In this document: piece after piece, positions 1 to 10,351 of the stretch
Numbering within the stretch: the first letter of the stretch is position 1
How the letters are laid out: every line of letters begins with the position of its first letter
Assembly (NCBI GenBank): GCA_902600855.1
Contig: CACKKY010000008.1
Span: 1 to 32,415 of the forward strand
Direction of reading: 5' to 3'
DNA: 32,415 nt
Source of the DNA: an uncultured Pelagibacteraceae bacterium
Lineage (GTDB): Bacteria; Pseudomonadota; Alphaproteobacteria; Pelagibacterales; Pelagibacteraceae
Made by a program: the position numbers and the translations under genes
The notes under the pieces: model-generated
Told to the model about the DNA's origin: nothing
The model's database searches: none
The model's input: only the letters and a program-made list of their open reading frames with translations

Positions 1-195
1 CCTATATTAGTAGGAAACTCAAGAAAAAAATTTATAAAAGAAATTTCTAAAAAAAATGAAAGCAAATCTAGAATTGGTGGTACGATGAGTTCATCAATTT
101 ATTTAATGATGCAAGGAGTTCAAATTTTGAGAATTCATGATGTAAATGAATTAATACAAGGTATTAAAGTTTTTAAAGAAATAATAAATAAGTAA
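1..195 (+). CDS. folP: Dihydropteroate synthase, C-terminal fragment (5' truncated by window edge)
   Basis: Frame 1 reads PILVGNSRKKFIKEISKKNESKSRIGGTMSSSIYLMMQGVQILRIHDVNELIQGIKVFKEIINK*. The 'SRK' and 'G..ilRiHDV' motifs are typical of the DHPS C-terminus. It lies directly upstream of glmM, a common folP-glmM arrangement. Confidence 0.88.
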   Translation, partial: PILVGNSRKKFIKEISKKNESKSRIGGTMSSSIYLMMQGVQILRIHDVNELIQGIKVFKEIINK

Positions 196-1526
196 TGTCA
201 AAAAAATATTTTGGTACAGATGGTATAAGAGGTGCGATTAATAGCAAGAATATAAATGGCGATATGTTCTTTAAATTTGGACTAGCAAGTGGAACATATT
301 TTAAATCTCAAAAAAAAAGAAAACAGATAGCAATTATTGCTAAGGATACGAGATTATCTGGCTATACATTAGAACCTGCTCTCGTATCTGGCCTAACTTC
401 AGCAGGCATGCACGTTTATACACTAGGACCGCTCCCCACAAATGGTTTGGCAATGTTAACGAAAGAGTTGAAAGCTAATATGGGTATAATGATAACTGCT
501 TCACATAATCCACATTTTGATAATGGTTTAAAATTATTTGGTCCAGATGGCATGAAACTGTCAGATAAAATTGAGAAGAATATTGAAAAACTTATTGATA
601 AAAAAATTGCAAATAACCTTTCTAAACCTGAAAAATTAGGAAGAGTAAAGCGTTTAGAAACTGGTACTAAAAAATATATAAAAATTTTAAAGAGAAATTT
701 TAATAAAGAATTTAATTTAAGGGGATTAAGGATTGTAATTGATTGTGCAAATGGAGCAGGATACAAGGCTGGACCTGAATTATTAAAGTCTTTAGGAGCC
801 AAAGTAATCGCAATAGGTATAAAACCTAATGGTTTAAATATTAATAAAAATTGTGGTTCGACTTTCCCAAATAAAATTAGGTTAGCTGTAAAAAAATATA
901 AAGCACATATAGGTATTTCATTAGATGGAGATGCAGATAGAATTATAATGTGTGATGAAAACAGTAATATAATTGATGGAGATCAGATCATAGCAGCTTT
1001 AGCTATTAGATGGAAAAATAAAAAAATGTTAAAGGGTGGTGTGATTGGAACTTTAATGTCTAATTATGGTTTAGAAAAATATTTTAAATCTAATGATATA
1101 AAATTTATAAGAGCAAATGTTGGTGATAGATATGTTAAAGAAAAAATGCAGAAATATAAATTTAATTTAGGTGGAGAACAGTCTGGTCATATAATTTTAG
1201 GTAAATTTGCTACAACAGGTGATGGTTTATTGGTTGCATTAGAAGCATTGTTTGCTCTGAGAAAAGGAAAAAAAACTAGTGAATTTTTTCAAAAATTTAA
1301 AAAAACACCTCAAATTTTAGAAAATATACAAGTAAAAAATAGAAATATAATAAATAAACCAGAAGTAAAAAAAACCATCAAAATAGCAGAAAAATTAATC
1401 AGAGGACAAGGAAGAATTTTAGTTAGAAAATCTGGCACAGAATCAAAAATAAGAGTAATGGGTGAAAGTGAAAATAAATCTCTTCTTTTAAAATGTGTAA
1501 ATATCATTACAAAAAAAATAAACTAG
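195..1526 (+). CDS. glmM: Phosphoglucosamine mutase
   Basis: 443 aa; MSKKYFGTDGIRGAIN start, TASHNPHFDNGLK phosphoserine loop, DGDADR metal-binding loop, GGEQSGH and RKSGTES motifs. Confidence 0.96.
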   Translation: MSKKYFGTDGIRGAINSKNINGDMFFKFGLASGTYFKSQKKRKQIAIIAKDTRLSGYTLEPALVSGLTSAGMHVYTLGPLPTNGLAMLTKELKANMGIMITASHNPHFDNGLKLFGPDGMKLSDKIEKNIEKLIDKKIANNLSKPEKLGRVKRLETGTKKYIKILKRNFNKEFNLRGLRIVIDCANGAGYKAGPELLKSLGAKVIAIGIKPNGLNINKNCGSTFPNKIRLAVKKYKAHIGISLDGDADRIIMCDENSNIIDGDQIIAALAIRWKNKKMLKGGVIGTLMSNYGLEKYFKSNDIKFIRANVGDRYVKEKMQKYKFNLGGEQSGHIILGKFATTGDGLLVALEALFALRKGKKTSEFFQKFKKTPQILENIQVKNRNIINKPEVKKTIKIAEKLIRGQGRILVRKSGTESKIRVMGESENKSLLLKCVNIITKKIN

Positions 1527-1527
1527 T

Positions 1528-2340
1528 TTGAAACCAAAATCAAAAATACTAATTATTGCAGGTTCTGACTCTTCAGGGGGTGCTGGTATTCAAGCTGATA
1601 TTAAAACCATCACAACTTTGGGCTCATATGCAATGACTGCTATAACAGCTGTTACAACACAAAATACATTAGGTGTAAAATCAATAGTCGGTATAAATAA
1701 TAAAGAAATTTTTAATCAAATCGTATTTAGCTCTAAAGATATTAAGCCTGATGCAATAAAAATTGGTATGTTACATTCTTCAGAGGTAATTAAATCGGTT
1801 TTAAAAGCTTTAGATATAATTAAAATTAAAAAAATTATTTTAGATCCAGTAATGGTTGCTAAAGGTGGAGCTAAATTAATTGATTATGAAGCAATACGTT
1901 TACTTAAATTAAAAATGATTAAAAAATCATTTCTTATCACACCTAATATACCTGAAGCTGAAATTTTAACGAATACAAAAATTTTAACAATTGAAGACAT
2001 GATATTTGCTGCAAATAAATTAATTCAATTTGGATCTAAAAATGTTCTTATTAAGGGAGGTCATCTAAAAGAAAAATCTGTTAAGGATGTATTTGTGAAT
2101 AAGGAAGATATTAAAGTTTTTTCTAGCAAAAGATATCTAACTAAAAATACGCATGGAACAGGATGTACATTATCTAGTGCAATTTCAACTTTTTTATCAT
2201 GTGGAAAAACTGTAAAGAAATCTTGTGAGCTAGGTATTAAGTATGTAAATTCAGCTATAAAATCAAACCCAAATTATGGAAAAGGTCATGGCCCAATTAA
2301 TCATCTTAATTCTGTGGAAATAAATAAAAAATTTAGATAA
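1528..2340 (+). CDS. thiD: Hydroxymethylpyrimidine/phosphomethylpyrimidine kinase (TTG start)
   Basis: 270 aa; [27 protein letters not shown] and [12 protein letters not shown] motifs. Start codon is TTG at 1528. Confidence 0.93.
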   Translation: MKPKSKILIIAGSDSSGGAGIQADIKTITTLGSYAMTAITAVTTQNTLGVKSIVGINNKEIFNQIVFSSKDIKPDAIKIGMLHSSEVIKSVLKALDIIKIKKIILDPVMVAKGGAKLIDYEAIRLLKLKMIKKSFLITPNIPEAEILTNTKILTIEDMIFAANKLIQFGSKNVLIKGGHLKEKSVKDVFVNKEDIKVFSSKRYLTKNTHGTGCTLSSAISTFLSCGKTVKKSCELGIKYVNSAIKSNPNYGKGHGPINHLNSVEINKKFR

Positions 2341-3632
2341 TGAAAAATATTGTTGTTGTTGGTTCTCAATGGGGAGATGAGGGAAAGGGAAAAATAGTAG
2401 ATTGGTTATCAGAACAAGCAGATGTTGTTATTAGATTTCAGGGTGGCCATAATGCAGGCCATACTTTAGTTATTGAGGGAGTAACATATAAATTAAGACT
2501 ACTTCCATCAGGAATAGTAAGAAAAGGAAAAATATCAATTATAGGCAATGGCGTTGTAATAGATCCATGGGCATTGTTAGATGAGATAGATGAGATTAAA
2601 TCAAAAGGTGTAGATGTTAATGTAAATAATTTTATAATTTCAGAATCAGCAAATTTAATCTTACCATTTCATAGAGAAATGGATGAAATAAGAGAAGATG
2701 CTGCTGGAACAAGCAAAATAGGCACTACAAGAAGAGGAATTGGTCCTGCTTATGAAGATAAGATAGGTAGAAGATCAATAAGAGTAATGGATTTAAGATC
2801 AGAAAAAAATTTAGATCAAAGACTTGAGTCTGTACTTATACATCATAATGCAATTAGAAAAGGACTCGGAAAAAAGATTTACGAAAAAGATCAACTAAAA
2901 GATGATTTGCTAAAAATAGCTCCAAAAATATTGGAATTTTCACAACCTGTGTGGCTCAAGATTGATGAGTTTAAAAAAAAGAAAAAAAAAATTTTATTTG
3001 AAGGTGCGCAAGGCATTTTACTTGATGTTGATCATGGAACTTATCCTTTTGTAACCTCTTCAAATACAGTTGCATCTAGTGCAGCAACAGGAACAGGTTG
3101 TGGTCCTAATTCAATAAATTATGTTCTTGGAATTACAAAAGCTTACACAACAAGAGTTGGAGAGGGACCCTTTCCTACGGAGTTAACAGACGAGATTGGA
3201 GAATTATTAGGAATTCGAGGAAAAGAGTTCGGCACCGTTACAAGTAGAAAAAGAAGATGTGGATGGTTTGATGGAGTTTTAGTAAGACAAACAATTAAAG
3301 TTTCAGGTATAGATGGTATAGCTTTAACGAAATTAGATGTATTAGATGAATGCGATAAAATTAAAATGTGTGTTGAATATGAGCTTGATGGTAAAAAATT
3401 AGATTATCTGCCTGCGGCAGTAGAAGACCAACTTAAAATAAAACCAATATATAAAATATTTGAGGGATGGAAGGTTTCTACAAAAGGAATAAAAAATATG
3501 GTTGAGCTTCCAGAAAATGCAAAAAAATATATTTTTGCTGTAGAAGATTTTATTGGCGCTAAAGTCACTAGTATTTCAACAAGTCCAGAAAGAGATGATA
3601 CAATTTTATTAGAAAATCCTTTTGATATTTAA
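2340..3632 (+). CDS. purA: Adenylosuccinate synthetase
   Basis: 430 aa; [40 protein letters not shown] and GWFDGVLVR motifs. Confidence 0.97.
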   Translation: MKNIVVVGSQWGDEGKGKIVDWLSEQADVVIRFQGGHNAGHTLVIEGVTYKLRLLPSGIVRKGKISIIGNGVVIDPWALLDEIDEIKSKGVDVNVNNFIISESANLILPFHREMDEIREDAAGTSKIGTTRRGIGPAYEDKIGRRSIRVMDLRSEKNLDQRLESVLIHHNAIRKGLGKKIYEKDQLKDDLLKIAPKILEFSQPVWLKIDEFKKKKKKILFEGAQGILLDVDHGTYPFVTSSNTVASSAATGTGCGPNSINYVLGITKAYTTRVGEGPFPTELTDEIGELLGIRGKEFGTVTSRKRRCGWFDGVLVRQTIKVSGIDGIALTKLDVLDECDKIKMCVEYELDGKKLDYLPAAVEDQLKIKPIYKIFEGWKVSTKGIKNMVELPENAKKYIFAVEDFIGAKVTSISTSPERDDTILLENPFDI

Positions 3633-4522
3633 TTTACAGGCAACAAATTTTTAGATTTGGCTAAAAGAAGCATATGTTTTTGAAGTTTCTCAAAAGCTTT
3701 ATTTTCAATTTGCCTAACTCTTTCTCTACTTATTTTATATTTTTTACTTAAGTCCTCGAGAGTTGTAGGACTATCATTTAATCTTCTTGAGTACAATATT
3801 TCACGCTCCCTATCGTTTAGAATTTTAATGGAATCTTTTAATAAATCTTTTCTACTTTTCATTTCTTCATGTTGTGCAAACTTTAAATCATGATCAAGTT
3901 CCTTATCTACCAACCAGTCTTGCCATTCATCACCATCTTCACTAACTTGTGCATTTAAAGAGAATTCTTTTCCAGACAATCTTCTATTCATAGATACAAC
4001 TTCTTCTTTACTTACGTCAAGTTTGTTTGCAATATGATCAACATGTTCTTGTCTCAAGTCACCTTCTGTTTCAGGTGCAATTTGATTTTTAATTTTTTTT
4101 AAATTAAAAAATAGTTTTTTTTGTGCTGTAGTTGTACCAATTTTTACTAAGCTCCACGATCTTAAAATATATTCTTGAATCGAAGCTTTTATCCACCACA
4201 TCGCGTAAGTAGCTAACCTAAATCCTTTTTCAGGTTCAAATTTTTTTACAGCTTGCATAAGCCCTATATTTCCTTCTGATATCATTTCATTTACAGGCAA
4301 TCCATATCCTTTGTATCCCATAGCAATTTTAGCAACTAGTCTTAAATGACTCGTCACTAATTTTTCTGCAGCTTTTATATTTCCAGTTGTTTTCCAATTT
4401 TTTGCTAACATATACTCTTCTTCTGCAGCTAACATCGGAAATTTTTTAATCTGTTCTAAATATGCAGATAGACCACCCTCATTTGAGAGTGCAGGTAAGT
4501 TATTAGATATAGTTGTACTCAT
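3629..4522 (-). CDS. rpoH: RNA polymerase sigma-32 factor (heat-shock sigma)
   Basis: 297 aa; region 2 ([83 protein letters not shown]) and region 4.2 helix-turn-helix ([16 protein letters not shown]). The RpoH-box-like '[10 protein letters not shown]' is present. Confidence 0.95.
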   Translation of the reverse strand: MSTTISNNLPALSNEGGLSAYLEQIKKFPMLAAEEEYMLAKNWKTTGNIKAAEKLVTSHLRLVAKIAMGYKGYGLPVNEMISEGNIGLMQAVKKFEPEKGFRLATYAMWWIKASIQEYILRSWSLVKIGTTTAQKKLFFNLKKIKNQIAPETEGDLRQEHVDHIANKLDVSKEEVVSMNRRLSGKEFSLNAQVSEDGDEWQDWLVDKELDHDLKFAQHEEMKSRKDLLKDSIKILNDREREILYSRRLNDSPTTLEDLSKKYKISRERVRQIENKAFEKLQKHMLLLAKSKNLLPVN

Positions 4523-4563
4523 GAGTTGTTTTATTTAATTAATTTTTTTAAATTTTCAATAAT

Positions 4564-5544
4564 TTATTCTTTAGTATTTCTAAGCATTTTTAAAATATTA
4601 TTTAGTTCTTTAGGCAAATTTGATGAAAAAACCATTTCTTTATTAGCTTTAGGATGAAAAAATCCTAGAGTTTTTGCATGCAAAAATTGTCTATTTAATT
4701 TTGAAATTGAATTTTGAACAATTGAGTCAACGTTCTTAAGTTTTTTATATTTTTTTTTATATTTGTCATCACCAACAATGCTATTACCTTTGTAATTCAT
4801 GTGAACTCTAATTTGATGTGTTCTTCCAGTTTCTAATTTACATTCAACCAAACTTAACGTTGGTATTTTTTCATTTTCAAAGATTTCTATTGTTTTATAA
4901 TTTGTTATAGCTATCTTTCCTTTAGAACGACTAACTTCCATAAGCTGTCTATTCTTAGAACTTCGTGTAATATAAGTTTCAATCTTTCCAAAAGATGGTC
5001 TAAGTTTCCCCCATATCAAAAGCTGATACACTCTTTTGATTATATGTTTTCGGAATTGTTTTGATAAGTTTTCATGTGTTTCAATATTTTTTGCTACTAC
5101 AACTAGACCAGAGGTATTTTTATCAATCCGATGAACAATGCCTGGTCTAAGTTCATCACCAATATTGGACAAAAAATTTTTGTCGTAATGTATTAATGCA
5201 TTGACAATTGTTTCATTATAATTTCCAGCACCGGGATGCATAATTATTCCAGCTGGTTTATTAATAATCATTAGATCTTTATCCTCAAAAATTATTTCTA
5301 ATTTGTAATTATATGGTTTTAGAGATATTTTCTCTGGTGAATCAATTTTCAGATTTACTTCATCATCAATCTTAACTTTTTTTGATGGGTTTTTTATAAT
5401 CTCATTATTCAATTTTAGGTTTTCATTTAAAATCAAATTTTTAATTCTAGTTCTACTAATTAACTTTTCTCTTTTATTTATTAACGTATCTACTCTAAGG
5501 TTATTTTCATTTTCGTTAACTATTAAATTAATGATTTTTTTCAT
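4564..5544 (-). CDS. rluD: RluA/RluD-family 23S rRNA pseudouridine synthase with N-terminal S4 domain
   Basis: 326 aa; catalytic HRIDKNTSGLVVVAK motif, GRTHQIRVHM, and an S4-like N-terminus. The exact family member (RluD versus RluC) is inferred. Confidence 0.85.
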   Translation of the reverse strand: MKKIINLIVNENENNLRVDTLINKREKLISRTRIKNLILNENLKLNNEIIKNPSKKVKIDDEVNLKIDSPEKISLKPYNYKLEIIFEDKDLMIINKPAGIIMHPGAGNYNETIVNALIHYDKNFLSNIGDELRPGIVHRIDKNTSGLVVVAKNIETHENLSKQFRKHIIKRVYQLLIWGKLRPSFGKIETYITRSSKNRQLMEVSRSKGKIAITNYKTIEIFENEKIPTLSLVECKLETGRTHQIRVHMNYKGNSIVGDDKYKKKYKKLKNVDSIVQNSISKLNRQFLHAKTLGFFHPKANKEMVFSSNLPKELNNILKMLRNTKE

Positions 5545-5598
5545 ACTCTACTATATGAATAACATAAAATATAATTTTTGATAATTTAATCTAAAATA

Positions 5599-7497
5599 AT
5601 GGAATATAGAAAAGATATTAACGGGTTAAGAGCTATTGCTATAATCGGAATTATATTATTTCATTTAAATATTAATTATTTTCAAGGTGCAATTATTTGT
5701 ATTGATATATTTTTTGTCTTGAGTGGATATTTGATAACCTCAGTTATACTAAATAAAGATGATAAATTTGATCTTATTTTATTTTGGATCAATAGAGCAA
5801 GAAGAGTACTTCCTCTTCTTTTATTTATTGTTTTTATGTCAGTCCCGTTTGCTCTTTACTATATGGTGCCTGTTAACTTAACAAATTTTTTTCAAAGTGT
5901 TTTTCTTACACCATTATTTTTATCAAATATACTCTTTTGGATTGAGAGTGGATATTGGGATTTGCCATCTCAAATGAAACCGTTATTACACACTTGGAGC
6001 ATTGCTATCGAAGGGCAATTTTATTTTTTATTTCCATTAATTTTTCTCTTAAAAGATAAAAAACAATCTTTATCAATAATTATTATAATTTGGATCTTAA
6101 GTTTATCTGTAGCTTTATTTCATGAATCTGAAATTTTAATAGTTCAAACTGATAAATTTCTATCTTTAGCAGATCATTTTATGCCATTTGGAAGATGGTG
6201 GGAGTTAATGTCTGGTTCATTTGTAGCTTTTATATTAGGAAAGAAAAATTCCTTAAAAATACAATTAAGTTGGTTTTTTTCTTCTTTAGGATTAATTTTT
6301 ATATTCATTTCAATAATTTTTTTTAACAATAATTATCTTTTTCCAGGGCCTCTTTCAATAATTCCTGTTCTAGGAACATCATTAGTTTTAATTTTTTCAA
6401 ATGAAAACCAGTTTGTTTATAGATTTTTAAATTTTAAATTTTTAAATCACATAGGTGAAATTTCTTATAGTTTGTATCTATGGCATTTTCCAATATTAGT
6501 TTTTATGAAATATTTTTTTGTACAAAATTTAAATGAATATGCAATCTTATTTGTTATTATCTCAACATACTTATTGTCATTATTTTCATATAATTTAATT
6601 GAAAAACCTTTCTATAAAAAAAAAATTTTATCTAATAGAAATTTTTTATTATCTATTTTATTTTTAATCTTAATATTATGTACATCTGCTTATTATTTAA
6701 ATGATAATAAATTAACATATTCAAGATTAGCTAGTAAAAATGAGAATATTAAAAAAGAATTTCCACAATATAACTTTGGTCAAACAGAGGAAATAAACGT
6801 TAAGATAGAAAATAACTTTTCCAAAGATATTGATAAAATTAAAATTTTAATTGTAGGTGACTCTCATGGCAGAGATTTAACTAGGACTTTAATGTCTAAT
6901 AAAGAGAATCTTAAAGATCATGAGTTTAGTTTTATAAGAACACAAACTCTTGAGGCTTATGAGAACAATTCTTTAATCGATATTAATGAAAAAGTTAAGA
7001 TTGATAACGCAAATATTATATTTTTATCAAGACAATTCACTAGTGAAAAAAATCAAATTAGAAAAATTAAAAAATTAGTAAAATTTGTAAAAGGTTTAAA
7101 TAAAAGATTTGTTATTATTGGATCAGCTCCAGAATTTTATACTAGTGAGGGTGATTTGCTTTTAACCTATTTAATAGAAAGTGAAAAAAATAAGGATTCT
7201 TTAAAAAAAGATGAGTACTCAAATGTCAATCAGTACTTTTATTCTAAAATTAAATCCTATCTATTTGATACAAATAAAAAATTGAAAAAAATTGCAAAAG
7301 ATATGGATGTATACTATTTAGATAGATTTGAATTTACTTGTAGATTAGAAAAAAATATGTGCTGGGCCCTTGATGAAAATGGTAATAGAAATTTTTTGGA
7401 TTATTCTCATTTTACATCACATGGAGTAAAATTTTTTGGTAAACAAATTAATAAATTAGGATGGCTTAAAAAAGTAACGAATTTAAATAATTTTTAA
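5599..7497 (+). CDS. Membrane acyltransferase (acyltransferase-3/OafA-like) with C-terminal SGNH-hydrolase domain
   Basis: 632 aa; N-terminal MEYRKDINGLRAIAIIGIILFH and FFVLSGYLIT, many hydrophobic segments, HTWSIAIEGQFYFLFPL. The soluble C-terminus has SGNH block I (VGDSHGRDL) and a block V-like DYSHFTSHGVKFFG. Confidence 0.88.
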   Translation: MEYRKDINGLRAIAIIGIILFHLNINYFQGAIICIDIFFVLSGYLITSVILNKDDKFDLILFWINRARRVLPLLLFIVFMSVPFALYYMVPVNLTNFFQSVFLTPLFLSNILFWIESGYWDLPSQMKPLLHTWSIAIEGQFYFLFPLIFLLKDKKQSLSIIIIIWILSLSVALFHESEILIVQTDKFLSLADHFMPFGRWWELMSGSFVAFILGKKNSLKIQLSWFFSSLGLIFIFISIIFFNNNYLFPGPLSIIPVLGTSLVLIFSNENQFVYRFLNFKFLNHIGEISYSLYLWHFPILVFMKYFFVQNLNEYAILFVIISTYLLSLFSYNLIEKPFYKKKILSNRNFLLSILFLILILCTSAYYLNDNKLTYSRLASKNENIKKEFPQYNFGQTEEINVKIENNFSKDIDKIKILIVGDSHGRDLTRTLMSNKENLKDHEFSFIRTQTLEAYENNSLIDINEKVKIDNANIIFLSRQFTSEKNQIRKIKKLVKFVKGLNKRFVIIGSAPEFYTSEGDLLLTYLIESEKNKDSLKKDEYSNVNQYFYSKIKSYLFDTNKKLKKIAKDMDVYYLDRFEFTCRLEKNMCWALDENGNRNFLDYSHFTSHGVKFFGKQINKLGWLKKVTNLNNF

Positions 7498-7554
7498 AAC
7501 TATTTTTTTAAAGATTATTTAAAAGTAAATAATTTTAGTATATTGTACTAGAAT

Positions 7555-7631
7555 GCGCTTGTAGCTCAACTGGATAGAGCGCCTGACTTCGGATCAGGAG
7601 GTTCTGGGTTCGACTCCTAGCAGGCGCACCA
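7555..7631 (+). tRNA. tRNA-Arg (anticodon TCG), CCA encoded
   Basis: Cloverleaf read by eye: acceptor GCGCTTG/CAGGCGC, D-arm GCTC..GAGC, anticodon stem CCTGA/TCAGG with loop CTTCGGA (anticodon TCG), T-arm CTGGG-TTCGACT-CCTAG, then ACCA. Confidence 0.96.
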
Positions 7632-7633
7632 AT

Positions 7634-8425
7634 TTATTCTCCAATATTGATTAAAGTCCCTTTGTCCCTAGCTTTATCAAAAGAATAATAGAATACTAAT
7701 ATTGCGATAATGAGATATAAGGCATTTAAATAAAATGCTTGAATAATATTTTCATAGTCAACAAACCCATTTACTAATATATTCCTAGTTTCTTCAAAAA
7801 TATAAACCAATGGAAGCACATAAGCTATAGATTGAAAGATTTCAGGTAATGTTTCAACTGGATAATAAATACACCCAAAAGGTGCAAGTAAAAATAATGT
7901 TGACCAAGAAATATTTTCAAATGAAGGCCCAAATCTTAATAGTCCTGCTGATACAAATAATCCTAGCGTGATACCAAAAATATATAAACTTAAGAAAAGA
8001 AAAGCTAAAGGTAACCCTAGATCAAATAATGATATTCCAAAAATTGGGGATGTAAGTAATATGGCTGGTACTAAACCAATCAAAGCTCTAATGAGAGCTG
8101 TAAAAACTAATGAAACTATAATTTCACTTATTTTCATTGGGGCAATAAAAAGATTAGTGAAATTTCTACTCCATATCTCCTCTAAAAATAACATATTAAA
8201 ACCAATGCTAGTTCTAAATAAAAAATCATAAAGAATTGCACAAGAAAGAATTACTCCCACCGTACCGTTATAAAATGAGCTATGAGATGCAAAAAAATTA
8301 GAAATAAAACCCCAAAGAGTAATTTGGATAGAAGGCCAATAGATTAAATCTAATATTCTAGGAAATGATCTAGTTATTAAATAAAAATGTCTTAAAAATA
8401 GACCATATATTCTAGTCAGATTCAT
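7634..8425 (-). CDS. ABC-2 type transporter permease
   Basis: 263 aa, polytopic hydrophobic protein with an ABC-2 membrane-family look. Its start overlaps the end of an adjacent ABC ATPase ORF by 14 nt. Confidence 0.82.
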   Translation of the reverse strand: MNLTRIYGLFLRHFYLITRSFPRILDLIYWPSIQITLWGFISNFFASHSSFYNGTVGVILSCAILYDFLFRTSIGFNMLFLEEIWSRNFTNLFIAPMKISEIIVSLVFTALIRALIGLVPAILLTSPIFGISLFDLGLPLAFLFLSLYIFGITLGLFVSAGLLRFGPSFENISWSTLFLLAPFGCIYYPVETLPEIFQSIAYVLPLVYIFEETRNILVNGFVDYENIIQAFYLNALYLIIAILVFYYSFDKARDKGTLINIGE

Positions 8426-9149
8426 TTTTATCTCTCACAAGTTCTAAAAATACTTCTTCTAAATTTTTTCTTCCATATTTTGTAATTAGATATTCTGGGG
8501 TGCCACTATCAATGATAATACCATCTTTCATCATCATCACGGAACTACATAATCTTTTAACTTCGTCCATATTATGTGAAGCTAATAAAATAGATAATTT
8601 TTTTTCTTTATTATAATTTTCTAAAAATGTTCTTACAAAATCACCAGTTTCAGGGTCTAGAGATGCCGTAGGCTCATCTAGCAAAAGTACACTTGGATCA
8701 TTAATTAGTGCTTTTGCTAAACTTACTCTATTCTTTTGTCCAGATGATAGCTCTCCTGTAACTTTATCTAAAAGTTCATTTAGTCTTAATTTGTTTGCTA
8801 AATATTCAATTCGATCATTTATATTTTTTACATCATATAACTTTCCATAGACAATTAAATTTTGTTTTACTTTAAGTTTTTTAGGTAATTCAATATAAGG
8901 AGATATAAAATTCATTTTATGTAAAAGAGGAATTTTATTTTTTTCAATATTAGTTCCATTAATTAAGACTTGCCCACTTGTTGGTTTTAATAAACCAAGT
9001 ATCATTCCGATTGTTGTAGTTTTACCACAACCATTCGGCCCTAATAAACCAACAATTTCATTTTGATTAATTTTAAAATTTATATTACTTACAGCTTTCT
9101 TAGACTTATAAGTCTTTGATAAATTTTTCACTTCAATTGAATTTGACAT
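8412..9149 (-). CDS. ABC transporter ATP-binding protein
   Basis: 245 aa; Walker A GPNGCGKTT, signature LSSGQKNRVSLAKAL, Walker B VLLLDEPTASLDP, H-loop ASHNMDE. Confidence 0.95.
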   Translation of the reverse strand: MSNSIEVKNLSKTYKSKKAVSNINFKINQNEIVGLLGPNGCGKTTTIGMILGLLKPTSGQVLINGTNIEKNKIPLLHKMNFISPYIELPKKLKVKQNLIVYGKLYDVKNINDRIEYLANKLRLNELLDKVTGELSSGQKNRVSLAKALINDPSVLLLDEPTASLDPETGDFVRTFLENYNKEKKLSILLASHNMDEVKRLCSSVMMMKDGIIIDSGTPEYLITKYGRKNLEEVFLELVRDKNESD

Positions 9150-10082
9150 TTAATACTTGGATGCTCTTCTTAATCTATCATTAATTGTTTTGCCAATACC
9201 TAAATTTGGAATCTTCTCTACAGCAATCATTTTATATCCTTTATTTTTTACCTTTCTCAACAATGAGTATAAATTTTTTGCTACTTGTTTGAGATTTTTT
9301 TTTCTACTTAGATAATAATAGTTTTTTAAAAATATATTTCTTTGCTTTATTAATAGATAAGCTTCATTTTTTTTTGGTTTTTTTATATTCATTCTTAAAG
9401 GTATGCCGGGAGAATAATGTAGAGGAAATTGGCCAGGTGCAATCTTTATTTTTGAATTAGTTTTAACTAAAATTTTTTCATTCAAAACTTTTTCTATTTT
9501 TGAAATATCTAGACCGCCAAGTCTTAATATTGTTGGTTTATTTATAATATTAATTATAGTGGATTCAATGCCAATTTTACATTTACCCCCATCTAAGATG
9601 TATTTAATACTTAAACCAAATTCTTCTAGAACATCTGAAGCTTTAACAGCGCTTAACCTTGTTGATATATTGGCACTTGGGGCAGCCAAAGGATAATCTA
9701 AATTTTTTAGTAATTTTCTAAATAATAAATGTTTTGGAAAACGAACTGCAATAGTTTTTTTTTTATTAGTAATAAATTTTGAAATTTTAGATTTTCTTTT
9801 TAATTTTAAAATGAACGTTATAGGCCCAGGACAAAATTTTTTGTATAGTTTGATAAAATTATCATTAATATAACAATCTTCTTCAAGTTTATTTATATTT
9901 AAATAATGAACAATTAAAGGATTATTCATGGGTCTTTTTTTTAGCTTAAATATTTTTTTTACAGAAATATCAGAATACGCATTACCAGCTAATCCATAGA
10001 CAGTTTCAGTAGGCACTCCAATACAATGTTTTTTATCTAGGTATTTTTTTGCTTTTTTGATATTTGATTGACTAGAATTCAT
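9150..10082 (-). CDS. Threonylcarbamoyl-AMP synthase (Sua5/YciO/YrdC family, full-length Sua5 type)
   Basis: 310 aa; GVPTETVYGLAGNA, KKRPMNNPLIVH, PGPITFILK, AVRFPKH and APSANIS motifs, plus a C-terminal Sua5-like extension (APGQFPLHYSP). Confidence 0.92.
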   Translation of the reverse strand: MNSSQSNIKKAKKYLDKKHCIGVPTETVYGLAGNAYSDISVKKIFKLKKRPMNNPLIVHYLNINKLEEDCYINDNFIKLYKKFCPGPITFILKLKRKSKISKFITNKKKTIAVRFPKHLLFRKLLKNLDYPLAAPSANISTRLSAVKASDVLEEFGLSIKYILDGGKCKIGIESTIINIINKPTILRLGGLDISKIEKVLNEKILVKTNSKIKIAPGQFPLHYSPGIPLRMNIKKPKKNEAYLLIKQRNIFLKNYYYLSRKKNLKQVAKNLYSLLRKVKNKGYKMIAVEKIPNLGIGKTINDRLRRASKY

Positions 10083-10102
10083 GTATTAATAATTATTATT
10101 AT

Positions 10103-10351
10103 ATGAAAGATAAAAATTTACCACCTGATATTAATACAAGTTCACTAGAGGATCTCACAAACCAGGCAAGTCAACTAATCGATTTATTAGAAAATGAGAA
10201 AGATTTAAATAACTTAACAGAAAGTTACCAAAAATTATTACAACTAAATAATATGATTGAAAAAAAATTTCATAAAAATTTAAGATTTATTAATGAAGAA
10301 ACCAAAAAAAAAGTAAAAGAAATATTTAAAAAACATGCAAAAAAAACTTAA
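10103..10351 (+). CDS. xseB: Exodeoxyribonuclease VII small subunit
   Basis: 82 aa helical protein in the conserved xseB-ispA-dxs gene order. The 'SLEDLTNQASQLIDLLENEKDLNNLTESYQKLLQLNNMIEKK' pattern fits XseB. Confidence 0.78.
   Translation: MKDKNLPPDINTSSLEDLTNQASQLIDLLENEKDLNNLTESYQKLLQLNNMIEKKFHKNLRFINEETKKKVKEIFKKHAKKT

Noticed and set aside
416-802. Minus-strand 128-aa ORF inside glmM
   Set aside because: Entirely antisense to a strongly supported glmM frame; low-complexity composition typical of shadow ORFs in AT-rich DNA.
1528-1560. TPP riboswitch upstream of thiD
   Set aside because: thiD begins 2 nt after the glmM stop, leaving no leader; no CUGAGA-like thi-box was noticed.
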